Of a stretch of DNA of 30,846 nucleotides, positions 16,489 through 26,336 are shown one piece after another. The DNA comes from Poteriospumella lacustris (taxonomy: Eukaryota > Sar > Chrysophyceae > Chromulinales > Dinobryaceae). Made by a program: the position numbers and the translations under genes. The notes below the pieces were generated by a model. The model had not been told where the DNA came from, did no database searches, and was given only the letters and a program-made list of their open reading frames with translations. The first letter of the stretch is position 1. Each line of letters begins with the position of its first letter. Where the stretch lies: contig SMOI01000362.1 in the NCBI GenBank assembly GCA_008000375.1, positions 1-30,846 of the forward strand. The letters run 5' to 3'.

Positions 16489-17404
16489 GTGACGGGGACG
16501 CTGACGGCGGGAAAGCTGGCGAACAGCCCGATGGAGGCGGCGACGGGCCTGTTCGCGGTGGGTGACATCGAGTTGGGCGCGTCGTCGCTGGGCGGTGCGG
16601 GCCGCGGCGCTGGGCGGCTACGTGACGGCGGCGACCTTTACGGCCCGGGGCTGGCGGGACCATCGTTCTCCGACAGCGGCTGGCCTGCGACCTCGCAGCG
16701 CACGGTGGCGTTCAACACAGCGCTCGCGCAGGGCCAGCAGACCTTCACGACGCTGCTGACCACGATCCAGTGCTCGCTTCAGCTGGACAGCCAGTCGACG
16801 GCGACGGACACGTGCGAGGCGTCGGGTACGGCGCGCAGCCAGGTGCCTCGCCGGCCTGGGTCGTGGGCATCGTGCATGCACCGAACACATTGCGGGTCCG
16901 GTCGTCGCTGGTGCCGGAGAGCCGCTGGTCAACCCGCGCGGCCTGCACTGCGCGGCGCGGGGTGATCAGCTGCGACGGGTGACGACCGCGGAGCCCACCG
17001 AGCGACGACGTGTGGGTCGCGATGCCGGGGCAGTCGTGCGCTCTGTACGCGCAGGAGAACTGTGCGCGTTTGCTGGTGCGGCTCTTCGCCTCTTCGCCGC
17101 AGGTGGTGCGAGCCACCTGGGCGACAGACTCAGTGGCGAGCGTGCGAGTGTCCTGCCTGGGGGAGGAGCCCACGCTGCCGTGCCTGAGCCATCGACACGG
17201 CCAGGTGAACACGGGGGGCATCCCGCCGGACGTCGGGCATCGTGACGGGCCGCCCGTCGGGGCCCGGTTGGCGAGCAGCGCACTGGGCAGCGCGCAGGAG
17301 CTGGCGGCTGCGCTGGGGAACGACGATGCGTTCGCTGCGACGGTAGTCACGCGGCTGGCGGACAAGGCGAGCCTGCTGGTCGGTCTGGGGACGCGTGCGG
17401 ACGA

Positions 17405-17436
<32 letters not shown>

Positions 17437-18162
17437 TGGGGCTGGGGCTGCACGAGCACGAGGGCGACTGGATGCGGCGGAGTCGGAACTGGACGCGGAA
17501 CTGGAGGCGGCGCAGGACGTGCGCATCGCGGCGGCCCCGGAGACTGGCGGCTACGTCGTCCCGAGTCTGCAGGTGGCGGCGCTTGCCACGTGGTCGATCG
17601 TGCACAAGGGAAACGGCCTGATCGAGGGCGACGTCCAGCTGGGCGACTCGGCGGCGGACGCGCTCGCGGTGGGAGGCTGTTACAAGGCGCGGTCAGCGCG
17701 AGCGGCGCTTGGCGGCGCTTGGCGGCGGGCGCGGACTTGGGCGCGCGGCTGGCGGGGATCGACGCGGGAGTGGCGCGCTTGGCGGGCTCTGAGACGATCG
17801 CAGGCGCCCCGCCTGTGGGCCTCTGCCCGGTGGCGACGTGCGGGCGGCTGGTGGGCTCGGCGCCGGGGGCGAGATCGGGACCCACCGGGCGAGATCGCGA
17901 CGGCGCCGCAGGAGGAGCAGAGCGCTACGGCGGCGACGTTGGCGAACAAGACGCTGGACGGTACGACGCTTGGCGCCGACGCAGGCGGCGGGCACGAGCA
18001 CGACGCAGCTGGCCAACTGGCGCGGCGGTGCAGACGGCGCTGGTCGGCAAGGCGGACGCTGCGGCGACGGTGGTCCTCTCGGGCGGCCAGACCGTCGCGG
18101 GGACGAAGACGTCCAGCGCGCTGCCTGTGCTGGCGATCCCGGCGTCGATCGCGTCGAATTGA
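16489..18162 (+). pseudogene. Decayed tail-fibre-like repetitive gene (frame-broken)
   Basis: All protein-like fragments are on the plus strand but jump frames. Frame 1: RTVAFNTALAQGQQTFTTLL (~16700-16760). Frame 3: SALGSAQELAAALGNDDAFA then ATVVTRLADKA (17277-17367), after which an Ala run is encoded by GCG repeats (17405-17435). Frame 2: KGNGLIEGDVQLGDSAADAL (~17605-17670) and SATAATLANKTLDGTTLGAD (~17918-17980). Frame 1 again: AAVQTALVGKADAAATVVLS then GGQTVAGTKT (~18030-18115), ending TGA at 18160-18162. Phrases such as 'LQELA.ALGNDpnfattv...la.Ka', 'GD..LGDsaaDtl.v' and 'LtnKTLdg' are typical of tail-fibre-like repetitive proteins of phages, large algal viruses and some bacteria and algae. 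No uninterrupted frame spans it, so I read it as a degraded, probably acquired gene. Exact edges are uncertain. Confidence 0.45.
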
Positions 18163-20593
18163 TGGGCGTGCAGCTCGTGGCGGCCATCAGCTGGACGGAC
18201 GCAGGGCCCCGGTCCACTCCGGCGACCGTGAGAGGCGCGCCGCTGACGGTGGACCGCGGCCACCTGACCGCGGCCGACCTCCTGTACGCATCGCATCGCG
18301 AGTCTGACCGTAAACGGAGGCGCGGCGACCCTGCGCAAGGCGGGCGGCTCCCGATCGGCGACTGCGTGCTCACCGCCTGACTCGCGAGGAGACGGTGCGC
18401 ATTGGGCGGCTGCAGCCTCCGCCCGGCCAGCGGTTTGGCGTGCGCGGCGGCGGGCTACGCACTCGGGGCGAGGAGCTGCGGTGCCCCTCACTGCGCCCTC
18501 CACTGCGCCCACAGCGTCCAGCCCGTCAGCCACGCCGAGGTCCGTCTCCACGCAGTCTGACTACACCCAGCGGATCCCGGACGCATCTTCTCGGCCGGCG
18601 TAGCAGCCAGTCGCTCGTGGGCCTCACTGGTTGCTGGCAAGCGCTGACTGGACCTGGCCAACGCATCTGCACTGCTGGTGCGCCCATCCCCGACGCTCGA
18701 CGTGCCGAGCCCGTCGACAAGCCTCGGTATGCCACGGCGACCAAGTCGTTTCCGCCCGATGGCGAGGCGGACTCGGAGGGCGGCGTCGACTCGGCAGCCT
18801 CGGTGCCGTCGAGGGCAACTCCATCGCGATCGACGCCCGCGTCGCCCTCGAGTTCACCCGCGGCCCCGTCGTCGTCTGCGGCCCCAGTCGCCGCTTCGTT
18901 GACTGTGCCGGGCTGCAGCGCGGCGCCCTGGGTCGCACGTCCTTCACCCAGCAGCTTGTGCGCCACCACCGACTGCCCTGAGCTCAACCCTCGCCCGCCA
19001 CCCGCTGCCGCGGTCCTTCAGTCGTCTGGCCAGAAGGAGGGGTTGGGGTTGGGGGCGCGGCAGTGCCCCGAACCCCTGGCAGGTACTGGGACGCCTCCGA
19101 CGGGAAAGGGCGGCTACACTCCCCCCTAGGCACTCTTAGTACGGGGGCGACGGGAAGCGCGCCAGTGAACGTCTGGCTCAGGAGCGCGCGTGGCTGGTCG
19201 GCGCTGTGCTACTGGGTCAGGGTGGCACCGACGGCCGGCGGGCGGCGGGCGGCGGGCGGCGGGCGGCGGGCGGCTGCGCGACCGATCGCTGCGGCTGCCG
19301 CCTCAGCTGTTGCCACCATGGCGTGTGGCTTGATTCGGTTGTGGTTGTAGCCGTGATCGCAGCTGGCGGTTAGGTCTGAGGCGACTGGCAGACGTCGCTG
19401 GTGTTCGCTGAGGCTGCGGGACGGTGCTGCAGTGCCGGTGGCGCGTACAGGTCGATGTGGTGCCTCACCGACGTCGCGCTGCAGCCTGTCGATAACTGCA
19501 CGGTCTTCAACATCAGCACTTTGCATGCTGCGGGCCGGGGAAAGCTTGGATGCCGCCGTGGTGCCTTTTCTCTCTCGGATTGACCAAGCCTCGTCGACCG
19601 TTTGACGAACGTTCAGGATCTTTTCCACCTCTTTTCTTGGGGTCTGACGAGAAATAACGCGTCTAATCGATGAATGGGCGTGTAAGTTATCAATCGACAC
19701 TTCACTGTCGCTTTTCTGACCGGTGGTACCCAAGCTCTGGCCATTCTTCGGAACGAAAAATCTGAACACGCCGAAATTGCACCGGTATTTCCAGTCTAAC
19801 TCGTGTTTGGTACCATAGAAACACCCAATTTTAATATTATCTGTAACTTAACGTATGTAATACGTGTCAATACATTTTTCTAAACTTTTCTCGCCCATTT
19901 TGATCACTTTCGATCTACTTGACGAAATGATCGAGACGGGATGTCATCTGCTTCCACTCGATGTTTCGCCCATGCGATCGAAGTATTCCTCTAGAAAATT
20001 GGTACAAATATCATTTATCAGTATGAAATACTGTTGATTCGTAAAAAGTTCACGCGTTGCTCCGCAATTGCGTCCGCAGCAAGGCGAACAAACCGAAAGA
20101 AGTGGTCGCCGAAGTCGCTTCCACTGTCGTCACCGGCTTCTGTGCGATTGACATGACAAAATTTGCCCGGACTGCTGAGATAATCCATGTTGTGAGTCCA
20201 AAAGGAAGTATACACTGCGAATCCAGTTCAATGGGAGCCCAAATTGACGCCGCAGTGACACCGTTTACAAGAGGTTGGAATGACACCGAAGTCTGGGATG
20301 AGGTGTTTGGGTCGTTTGGGGATCGCACAAATGCAGATTCCCAGGAGATCTCGGCCCGAAAACCCCGGATACCCGAGATCACGGGCCTCCTGGCGCTCGT
20401 CGACGGACCGACGGCCTCCCCTGCACCACGTCGCGGGGCTCCTTCCCAGAACCTCCCCTCCATTCAAAGCCGCCGCCCGCCTCGCCGCGCCAGCGAAGAT
20501 TCGTCTCGGCGCCGCCTCGGCGATCCAGTTACGATTTACTTGTTGGTGTTTTTTTACAAAGTTTTGAAAGACAACTACAGTAACCTTGCGACC
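18163..20593. other. Gene-poor stretch: GC-rich remnant, short repeat, AT-rich segment, desaturase upstream region
   Basis: 18163-19130 stays GC-rich and may hold further remnants of the tail-fibre-like gene (for example LTVDRGHLTAADLLYASHRE at ~18245-18305), but no full frame. A 7-bp repeat lies at 19236-19274. From about 19600 the sequence becomes AT-rich, most strongly 19760-20060. From 20057 to 20593 a frame is open and in phase with the desaturase, but it has no recognised domain and I read it as leader or promoter sequence. No RNA gene is recognised. Confidence 0.4.
19236..19274 (+). repeat. 7-bp tandem repeat CGGCGGG
   Basis: Five full CGGCGGG units plus four bases of a sixth. All units carry G tracts, so the array could also form quadruplex structures. 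Confidence 0.95.
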
Positions 20594-22099
20594 ATGGCTC
20601 CTCGTACAACCGCTGCTCAAAGTGCTCCTCTTCCTGCAGAGAAGGAGACCTCCTCTGCGGAGACGAAACCCCTGAGCAAAGGCGAATATGATTATCTGTC
20701 CATGCGCGAGGCCGCCAAGAAGGGCCAATTCTTGTGCTGTATTCACGGAAACGTTTATGATGTAACGGACTTCGCCGACAAGCACCCTGGCGGTGCCTTG
20801 ATCCGCACAGCTCTTGCCCGCGACGCCACGGCGTTGTACGAAACCCACCACAATCTCCTCGACATGAAGAAGGTCAACCAAATCCTGGAGAAATATCGAG
20901 TGGGAAAGCTGAAGGACTACAAGCCCATTGCCAAGTTCGACTCCCCATTCGCGACGACGATGTTGGCGCGCTGTCGCGAGGCTTTGAAAGGCGTTCCTCA
21001 TCGCGACTCCTTCTACGCCAACAGCGCGGTGGCGACGGTTTTGTCGTTGATCGGCGTCTGTATGTATTTGTCGGCGACATGGGGCTCCTTGGTCGTTGCC
21101 CCTTTCTTCGGTGTGTTGCTGGCGTTTGGACACTTGGTGGGCCACGCCGCCAACCACTGGTCGCTGTCGTCCAACGACACGATCAGTCGCGTTCTATCCG
21201 TCACCTGCACTAACTTCTGGGGCCTCTACGAGAAGAACTGGGAGTTTTCGCATGTAATTTCGCACCACTGCTACAACTACACGGACCGCGACTACGTCAT
21301 GGACCAACACGCCCCTCCGCAGTTCTACCGCGTGCGCCCCTCCGACCCGTGGAAGCCGCTGCACGCCTACCAGCACATCTACTACCAGTTCAGCCACATC
21401 GTCGCCTTTTTCGTTGGCGGCTTGCGTCTGGATTGTGCACCGTTCATCTTTGTTGCGCCGCTGCTGCGTGTCCTTCGCCGCAATCGCGATTCGCCTCTGC
21501 CGGGTCCGCAGTTCTTCGCGTCCGGGTCAAACGCCGAGATCGATGAGTTGGGGAAATCTGACGACGGCGTTGGCCCCGAGAAGTTCTACATCTTCTACGA
21601 GAGCTACGATCATCTGTGGTCAATTGTGTTGGCGAACATCTTCTGGCTGCCGCTCTTTCTTCGCCAGTGGCAGCGCTTCGGCCTGTTGCATGCGATCGCA
21701 TTCAACTTCTGTGTCTTCGGTGTGCAAGCGGCCGTCATCACGCGCACGCTGTTCACCCAGCACATCTGCGAGGACATCCAGTTGGTGGACAAGTACGAGG
21801 AGAGCGACTGCTGGTATGCGCGCCAGGTGTCGTCGTCGGTCACGGTGAACAAGTCGGAGCTGGGCGTGTGGGCGCTGATGGCCGCCTGCTACCAGATCGA
21901 GCACCACATGTTCCCCTGCGCCAATCCCAACATCCTTCGCATCATCCGCCCGATCGTGAAGAAGACTGCGGAAGAGTTTGGCGTCCGCTACTTCGAGTTC
22001 AAGTCGCAGCGAGATGCCTGCGCCTCGGTGTACCAACACTTCAAGCGCCTGTCCTCGCCAACGGTGACCTCCCAGGCCGCGAAGTCGCACTCCGATTAG
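20594..22099 (+). CDS. Cytochrome b5-fused front-end fatty acid/sphingolipid desaturase
   Basis: The start at 20594 sits in an ideal Kozak context (ACCATGG) and gives 501 residues, the usual length of the family. The N-terminal cytochrome b5 domain (~30-108) has the heme motif HPGG (64-67) and a second heme-ligand candidate among HH at 85-86. The membrane desaturase domain has three histidine boxes: HLVGH (180-184), HVISHH (220-225) and QIEHH (434-438). Glutamine opening the third box, plus the fused cytochrome b5, marks front-end desaturases (delta-4/5/6/8 acyl or sphingolipid type), ER enzymes that insert double bonds between an existing one and the carboxyl end using electrons from the b5 domain. 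The first box lacks the common Asp after His. Substrate and position cannot be read. The frame is open upstream to about 20057 without recognisable domains. Confidence 0.9.
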   Translation: MAPRTTAAQSAPLPAEKETSSAETKPLSKGEYDYLSMREAAKKGQFLCCIHGNVYDVTDFADKHPGGALIRTALARDATALYETHHNLLDMKKVNQILEKYRVGKLKDYKPIAKFDSPFATTMLARCREALKGVPHRDSFYANSAVATVLSLIGVCMYLSATWGSLVVAPFFGVLLAFGHLVGHAANHWSLSSNDTISRVLSVTCTNFWGLYEKNWEFSHVISHHCYNYTDRDYVMDQHAPPQFYRVRPSDPWKPLHAYQHIYYQFSHIVAFFVGGLRLDCAPFIFVAPLLRVLRRNRDSPLPGPQFFASGSNAEIDELGKSDDGVGPEKFYIFYESYDHLWSIVLANIFWLPLFLRQWQRFGLLHAIAFNFCVFGVQAAVITRTLFTQHICEDIQLVDKYEESDCWYARQVSSSVTVNKSELGVWALMAACYQIEHHMFPCANPNILRIIRPIVKKTAEEFGVRYFEFKSQRDACASVYQHFKRLSSPTVTSQAAKSHSD

Positions 22100-23002
22100 G
22101 CGAGTTCTCCCGTCCGCGATCTTTTGTGGAAGTCTCTGTTGCTTCCCGCGGGCCGCCTTCGTTTCTTTTTCTCATTGTTGTTTTTGTTTTGTTTCGCTAT
22201 CGCGCGGCCGGCGACTGCAGAGCTTGTCTGCGTAGCTCCATGTAGTGTAGTAGCAGTAGTATATTAGGTATTTAGTCTCTTGTCTGTGTCGCGAGAAGAT
22301 CGTGTCCCTCACCTGGTCTGGCCATCCGTTTGGCCCGCGTCGTCGCATGGTCGTCGACAGTGCCCGACGGTCGATGCGCTGTCCGCACTGCATTCGTTCG
22401 TTTGTGGTGATTATTGCTCAGAGGACGAAAGGTGACCGAGAGTCCTCTGTGCGCTGTATACATACGTGTTTTATCAGCTTCATCAGCCTCGAAGGCCTGC
22501 GTTTGTTTTTGAAGTATCCCACCCCCTTATTGCTGTGCGCGTGTCTCGAAGAGCTGTATTACATATCACGTGGCTGTAATTTTGAACAAGTCGCTGAATG
22601 TGTCGCTGAACTGCCACTGTGGTGGCGACTCACCCATGTGATCTCTGAACAGCGTCGAAAGGTCTGCAATTTGACTGTTTTACGAAGTGGTGACGGCAAC
22701 CTACTGTTGGGGCGGCCCACTGTGTCGGGAGGATGCGGGGAACGGACACACCTCCACTGACGACGGCTGCGAGACGGGGCGGGGACACAGAGGGACACGG
22801 CCGTTTTCCTTTTTCAGCCGAACTGCTGTTTTTTCATGTCCTCAGGCCTCACCGTCGCGTTTTCATGCGCCTTTCGCCTCGTCCTCGTCCTGCCACTGCG
22901 GCGCCGTCCGAATCGCTGTCACTTCCGAATCGCTCTCATCTCGCCTGTGTGCTTCTTCCCCCTCCATTGGTCTGTTGGGTCGCTCTCCATGAGATAATCA
23001 CA
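22100..23002. other. Desaturase 3' flank and OGT upstream region
   Basis: About 900 bp without a supported gene. The first part (22100-22290) is T-rich, as expected for a 3' untranslated region. The last 200 bp before the OGT start is pyrimidine-rich. Short open frames on both strands show no domain. An upstream non-coding exon of OGT could be hidden here. Confidence 0.4.
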
Positions 23003-26000
23003 ATGAGAGCTGCGAAGAAAGCCGCGGAACAAACCAAAATGTCTAGGTCAGTGGGAAGCCTGGAACCCCTCAGTGCCGCACGCAGCGCTGTATCCCACAG
23101 CTCCGCCAACACCACTATTCAGTTGCCATCTTTCTTATCTAAGGCCCAAACCTTGTACAATGGGGGGAATTATTCTGAGGCTCTCGCGGTCTGCGAGAAA
23201 GTATACGATTTCGATGCCCACCGAACAGAGAATTTGCTGCTGATGGGCGCCATTCATTTTCAACTACGAAACTACTCAGAAAGCGTCTTCTACAATCAGC
23301 AATGCATTCGCGTTGACCCGAACTTTGCTGAAGCTTACAGCAATTTGGGGAATGCGCTCAAAGAGCTTGGCGACTTGAAGGGTGCCACGCAGTTCTATTC
23401 TAAGGTAAGGTGGTGTTGCGGTCTTCCACGGGCCTTTGTTGACTGACTTTCGCTTCGATTTGAATTATGCAGGCCATTAAATTGAAGCCCCGCTTCAGCG
23501 ACGCGTACAACAATTTGGCCAGCGCGTACATGCTGCAAGGGCGTGTGCAGCAAGCGATGGAGACGTACCAGATGGCGTTGGTTCTCAATCCAAATCTCGT
23601 TGACGCGCACACGAATTTGGGCAACTTATACAAAGCCACGGGCGACATGGAGGCCGCAAAGCAATGCTACCTGGAGGCCATTCGAATAAACGCCGACTTT
23701 TCGATCGCGTGGAACAATCTCGCGGGTATCTTCAAGGAGGAGGGCCAGCTCGCCACAGCCGTCGCGTACTATCGCGAGGCACTGCGACTCTGCCCCGAGT
23801 TCGCCGATGCGCACTCAAATCTTGGCAATGCCCTCAAGGAGCAGCACCAAGTCCAAGATGCTATCGCATGCTACCAGCAGGCGATCAAGCTGCGCCCGGA
23901 CTTCGCTATCGCACATGGAAACCTCGGGTCCTGCTACTACGACCTCGGCGACTTCACGGCCGCCATCAAGTGCTTCAACTATGCCATTCAGCTGGAGCCG
24001 AACTTTCCCGACGCATACAACAACCTCGGCAACGCGCTGAAGGAAGAGGGGCGGTTGGACGAAGCGATCAACAGTTACCGCGCCGCGTTGCACTTGAAGC
24101 CGGACCATCCACATGCGTACAATAACCTCGGTAACGCGATGATTGAGAAGGGATTCATCAAGGAGGCCATTCACTGCTACGTTACCGCCATCCGCTTGAT
24201 GCCTCGCTTCTCGGCGGCGCATTCGAACCTCGGCTCGGTGTTCAAGGAGCAGGGGAAGCTCGACCAGGCCGTCGCGCACTACCTCGAGGCGATCCAGATC
24301 GACCCGAACTTCGCCGACGCCTACTGCAACCTCGGAAACGCCTACAAGGAACTGGGCTCCTCCGACGAAGCCCTGGCGTGCTATAAGACGGCGCTAAATC
24401 TGGAGCCGCAGTACGTCGAAGCGTTGGTGTGTCTCGCGGCGACTCTGAAAGACGCCGGCAAACTCAACGACGCCGTGACCCAGTACCGCAAGGCGCTGGA
24501 GCTGCGTCCCGACTGCGCCGAGGCTCTTGCGAATTTGGTGCATGCCAACGTGCTGCTATGCGACTGGCGCGATCGCGATTCGGACATGATGCGTCTGGCG
24601 CAGCTCGTTGCGGCGCAGCTGGGCAGCGCCTCCACCGGCGCAAACAGCGGCAGCAACAGCAGCAGTAGCAACGTGAGCAAACTGCAGCGCGGCCTCCCCG
24701 CCGTGCAACCCTTTCACTGCCTGGTCTACCCGGTATCCCTCATGGAGATGCTCCTCATCGCGAAGCGGTACGCTGCGCAGGCGAAGCTGGCAGTGGCACT
24801 GTCTGATGTGGCGCCAGGCGGCTACAAACACGTCGCGCACGTGTCGAAGACCGACCGCGACAAAGAAATCATCGCGATGTCTCTCTCCACGAGCGACAAG
24901 GACAAAGAGCGCGACGCAGACCACGGCCGATCGCACGGCGCGGCGGGTATTGCGAACAGTCGATTGTCGGTGCCTGCGCTGCAAGTGCACGCACTGAAGA
25001 ACGGCCACCGCCTGCGCGTTGGGTACGTGTCTTCGGACTTCAACCACCATCCGCTTGGTCAGCTGCTGCTCGACCTGTTCCGTAAGCACGACACGACGCG
25101 TTTCGAAGTGTTTTGCTACGCGACGAGCGCGTCGGATGGGTCGGCGACACGGCTGACGGTGGAGACGACCGTCGAGCACTTCGTCGACGTGTCGCAGTGG
25201 CACGCCAGCGACGTCGCCCGCCACATCCACGACACGGACCGAGTCCACGTTCTTGTGAACCTCAACGGCTACACGAAGGGGGCGAAAAACGAGGTGTTCG
25301 CGCTGCGACCGGCGCCGATTCAAATGTCGTTTCTGGGGTTCTGCGGCTCGATGGGCGCGGACTTCATGCAGTATCTTGTCTGCGACACCTTCGCTGTGCC
25401 ACCCAACCTTCGCTCCTTCTACAGCGAGAAGACGCTGAACCTACCGCACAGCTACTTCGCGAATTCGCACAGTGCGTCCTTTGGCGAGGAGCAGCTCGTC
25501 ACAGCGTTGGGCGCCGACTTCCGCCGCAGCCGCGTGACCCGCGCGCGCTATGGCCTGTCGGACGACGCCTTCGTCTTCTGCAACTTCAACCAGAACTACA
25601 AGATCGACCCGGCCGTCTTCGCGGTGTGGATGCGCATCCTAAAGCGTGTGCCTAACGCAGTACTGTGGCTGCTGCGTTTCCCCGCCGCTGCTGAGGCACA
25701 TCTGCGACAGGAGGCGCGGCGTCACGGCGTGCGCGACACACAGCTCGTCTTCTCCGACGTAGTGGCCCGCGAAGAACACGTCGCCCGTGGGTTTCTGGCT
25801 GATCTCTTTCTCGATACGCCGCTGTGCAACGCGCACACGACGGCCTGCGACATTTTATGGATGGGAACGCCGCTGCTGACCCTCCCCGGCGAGAAGATGG
25901 CGTCCCGAGTTGCGGCATCGCTTCTTCGCGGTCTGGGTGACGAAGTCGCGTCGCAACTCATCTGCAAGGACTTGCAGGAGTACGAGGAGCGGGCTGTAGC

Positions 26001-26226
26001 TCTCGCTGAAGATGCGGATGCACTCTACGCGCTACGCCAACGTCTCGAGACGGTCCGCGAGACGGCCGCGACATTCGACAGCCTGCGATGGACGCGCAAC
26101 TTCGAACACGGCCTGTTGATGGCGTACAAGCGCTTCGAACTGGGCTTGGCACCTGATCACCTCGAAGTGGCCGACCCCGAACCAATCGTCCGCGACGACG
26201 GACGCGACGGTGCACAACTGCTGTGA
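23003..26226 (+). CDS. OGT: UDP-GlcNAc:protein O-GlcNAc transferase (two exons)
   Basis: Exon 1 is 23003-23404 and exon 2 is 23473-26226, separated by a 68-bp intron (AAG|GTAAGG...ATGCAG|GCC, phase 0) inside the third TPR; 1051 residues. An alternative start is ATG 23039. Thirteen TPRs follow each other (~55-500), many with AYNNLGNALKE-type helices, then a Ser/Asn linker and a GT41 catalytic region. Its landmarks match animal OGT: LRVGYVSSDFNHHPLGQLLL (the His in DFxxHP is the one implicated in catalysis), LNGYTKGAKNEVFALRPAPIQ, CNFNQNYKIDP (with the Lys that contacts UDP), RVPNAVLWLLRFPA, EEHVARGFLADLFLDTPLCN, AHTT, and LPGEKMASRVAAS. It transfers GlcNAc to Ser/Thr of nuclear and cytosolic proteins. 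The intervening domain is short and partly replaced by a charged linker (~620-665). No frame break is seen. Confidence 0.95.
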
Positions 26227-26246
26227 GGCCCCCTCTCCTCCGTACA

Positions 26247-26254
26247 TGTACATA
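26247..26254 (+). promoter_or_regulatory. TGTACATA element in 3' flank of OGT
   Basis: TGTACATA starts 21 bases after the OGT stop (26224-26226). Overlapping it on the other strand is TGTACATG (complement of 26245-26252), in the 3' flank of the convergent GT32 gene. It may serve both 3' ends. Candidate PUF or 3'-processing site. Confidence 0.4.
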
Positions 26255-26336
26255 CTTGCCTCGTTTACACCTACACCTTCCTACCCGTAACTTAAGTACT
26301 GCTCGTAGCGACTGCCCAGAGCCGTCGTCTCCGTGT

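Noticed and set aside
19209-19769. 186-codon minus-strand open frame
   Set aside because: Starts with GTG only, second half is the antisense of the 7-bp repeat region, and no domain is visible; the first ~60 residues look protein-like but are not enough for a call.
20057-20593. N-terminal extension of the desaturase
   Set aside because: The frame is open but has no domain, and the ideal Kozak ATG at 20594 gives a protein of normal family length.
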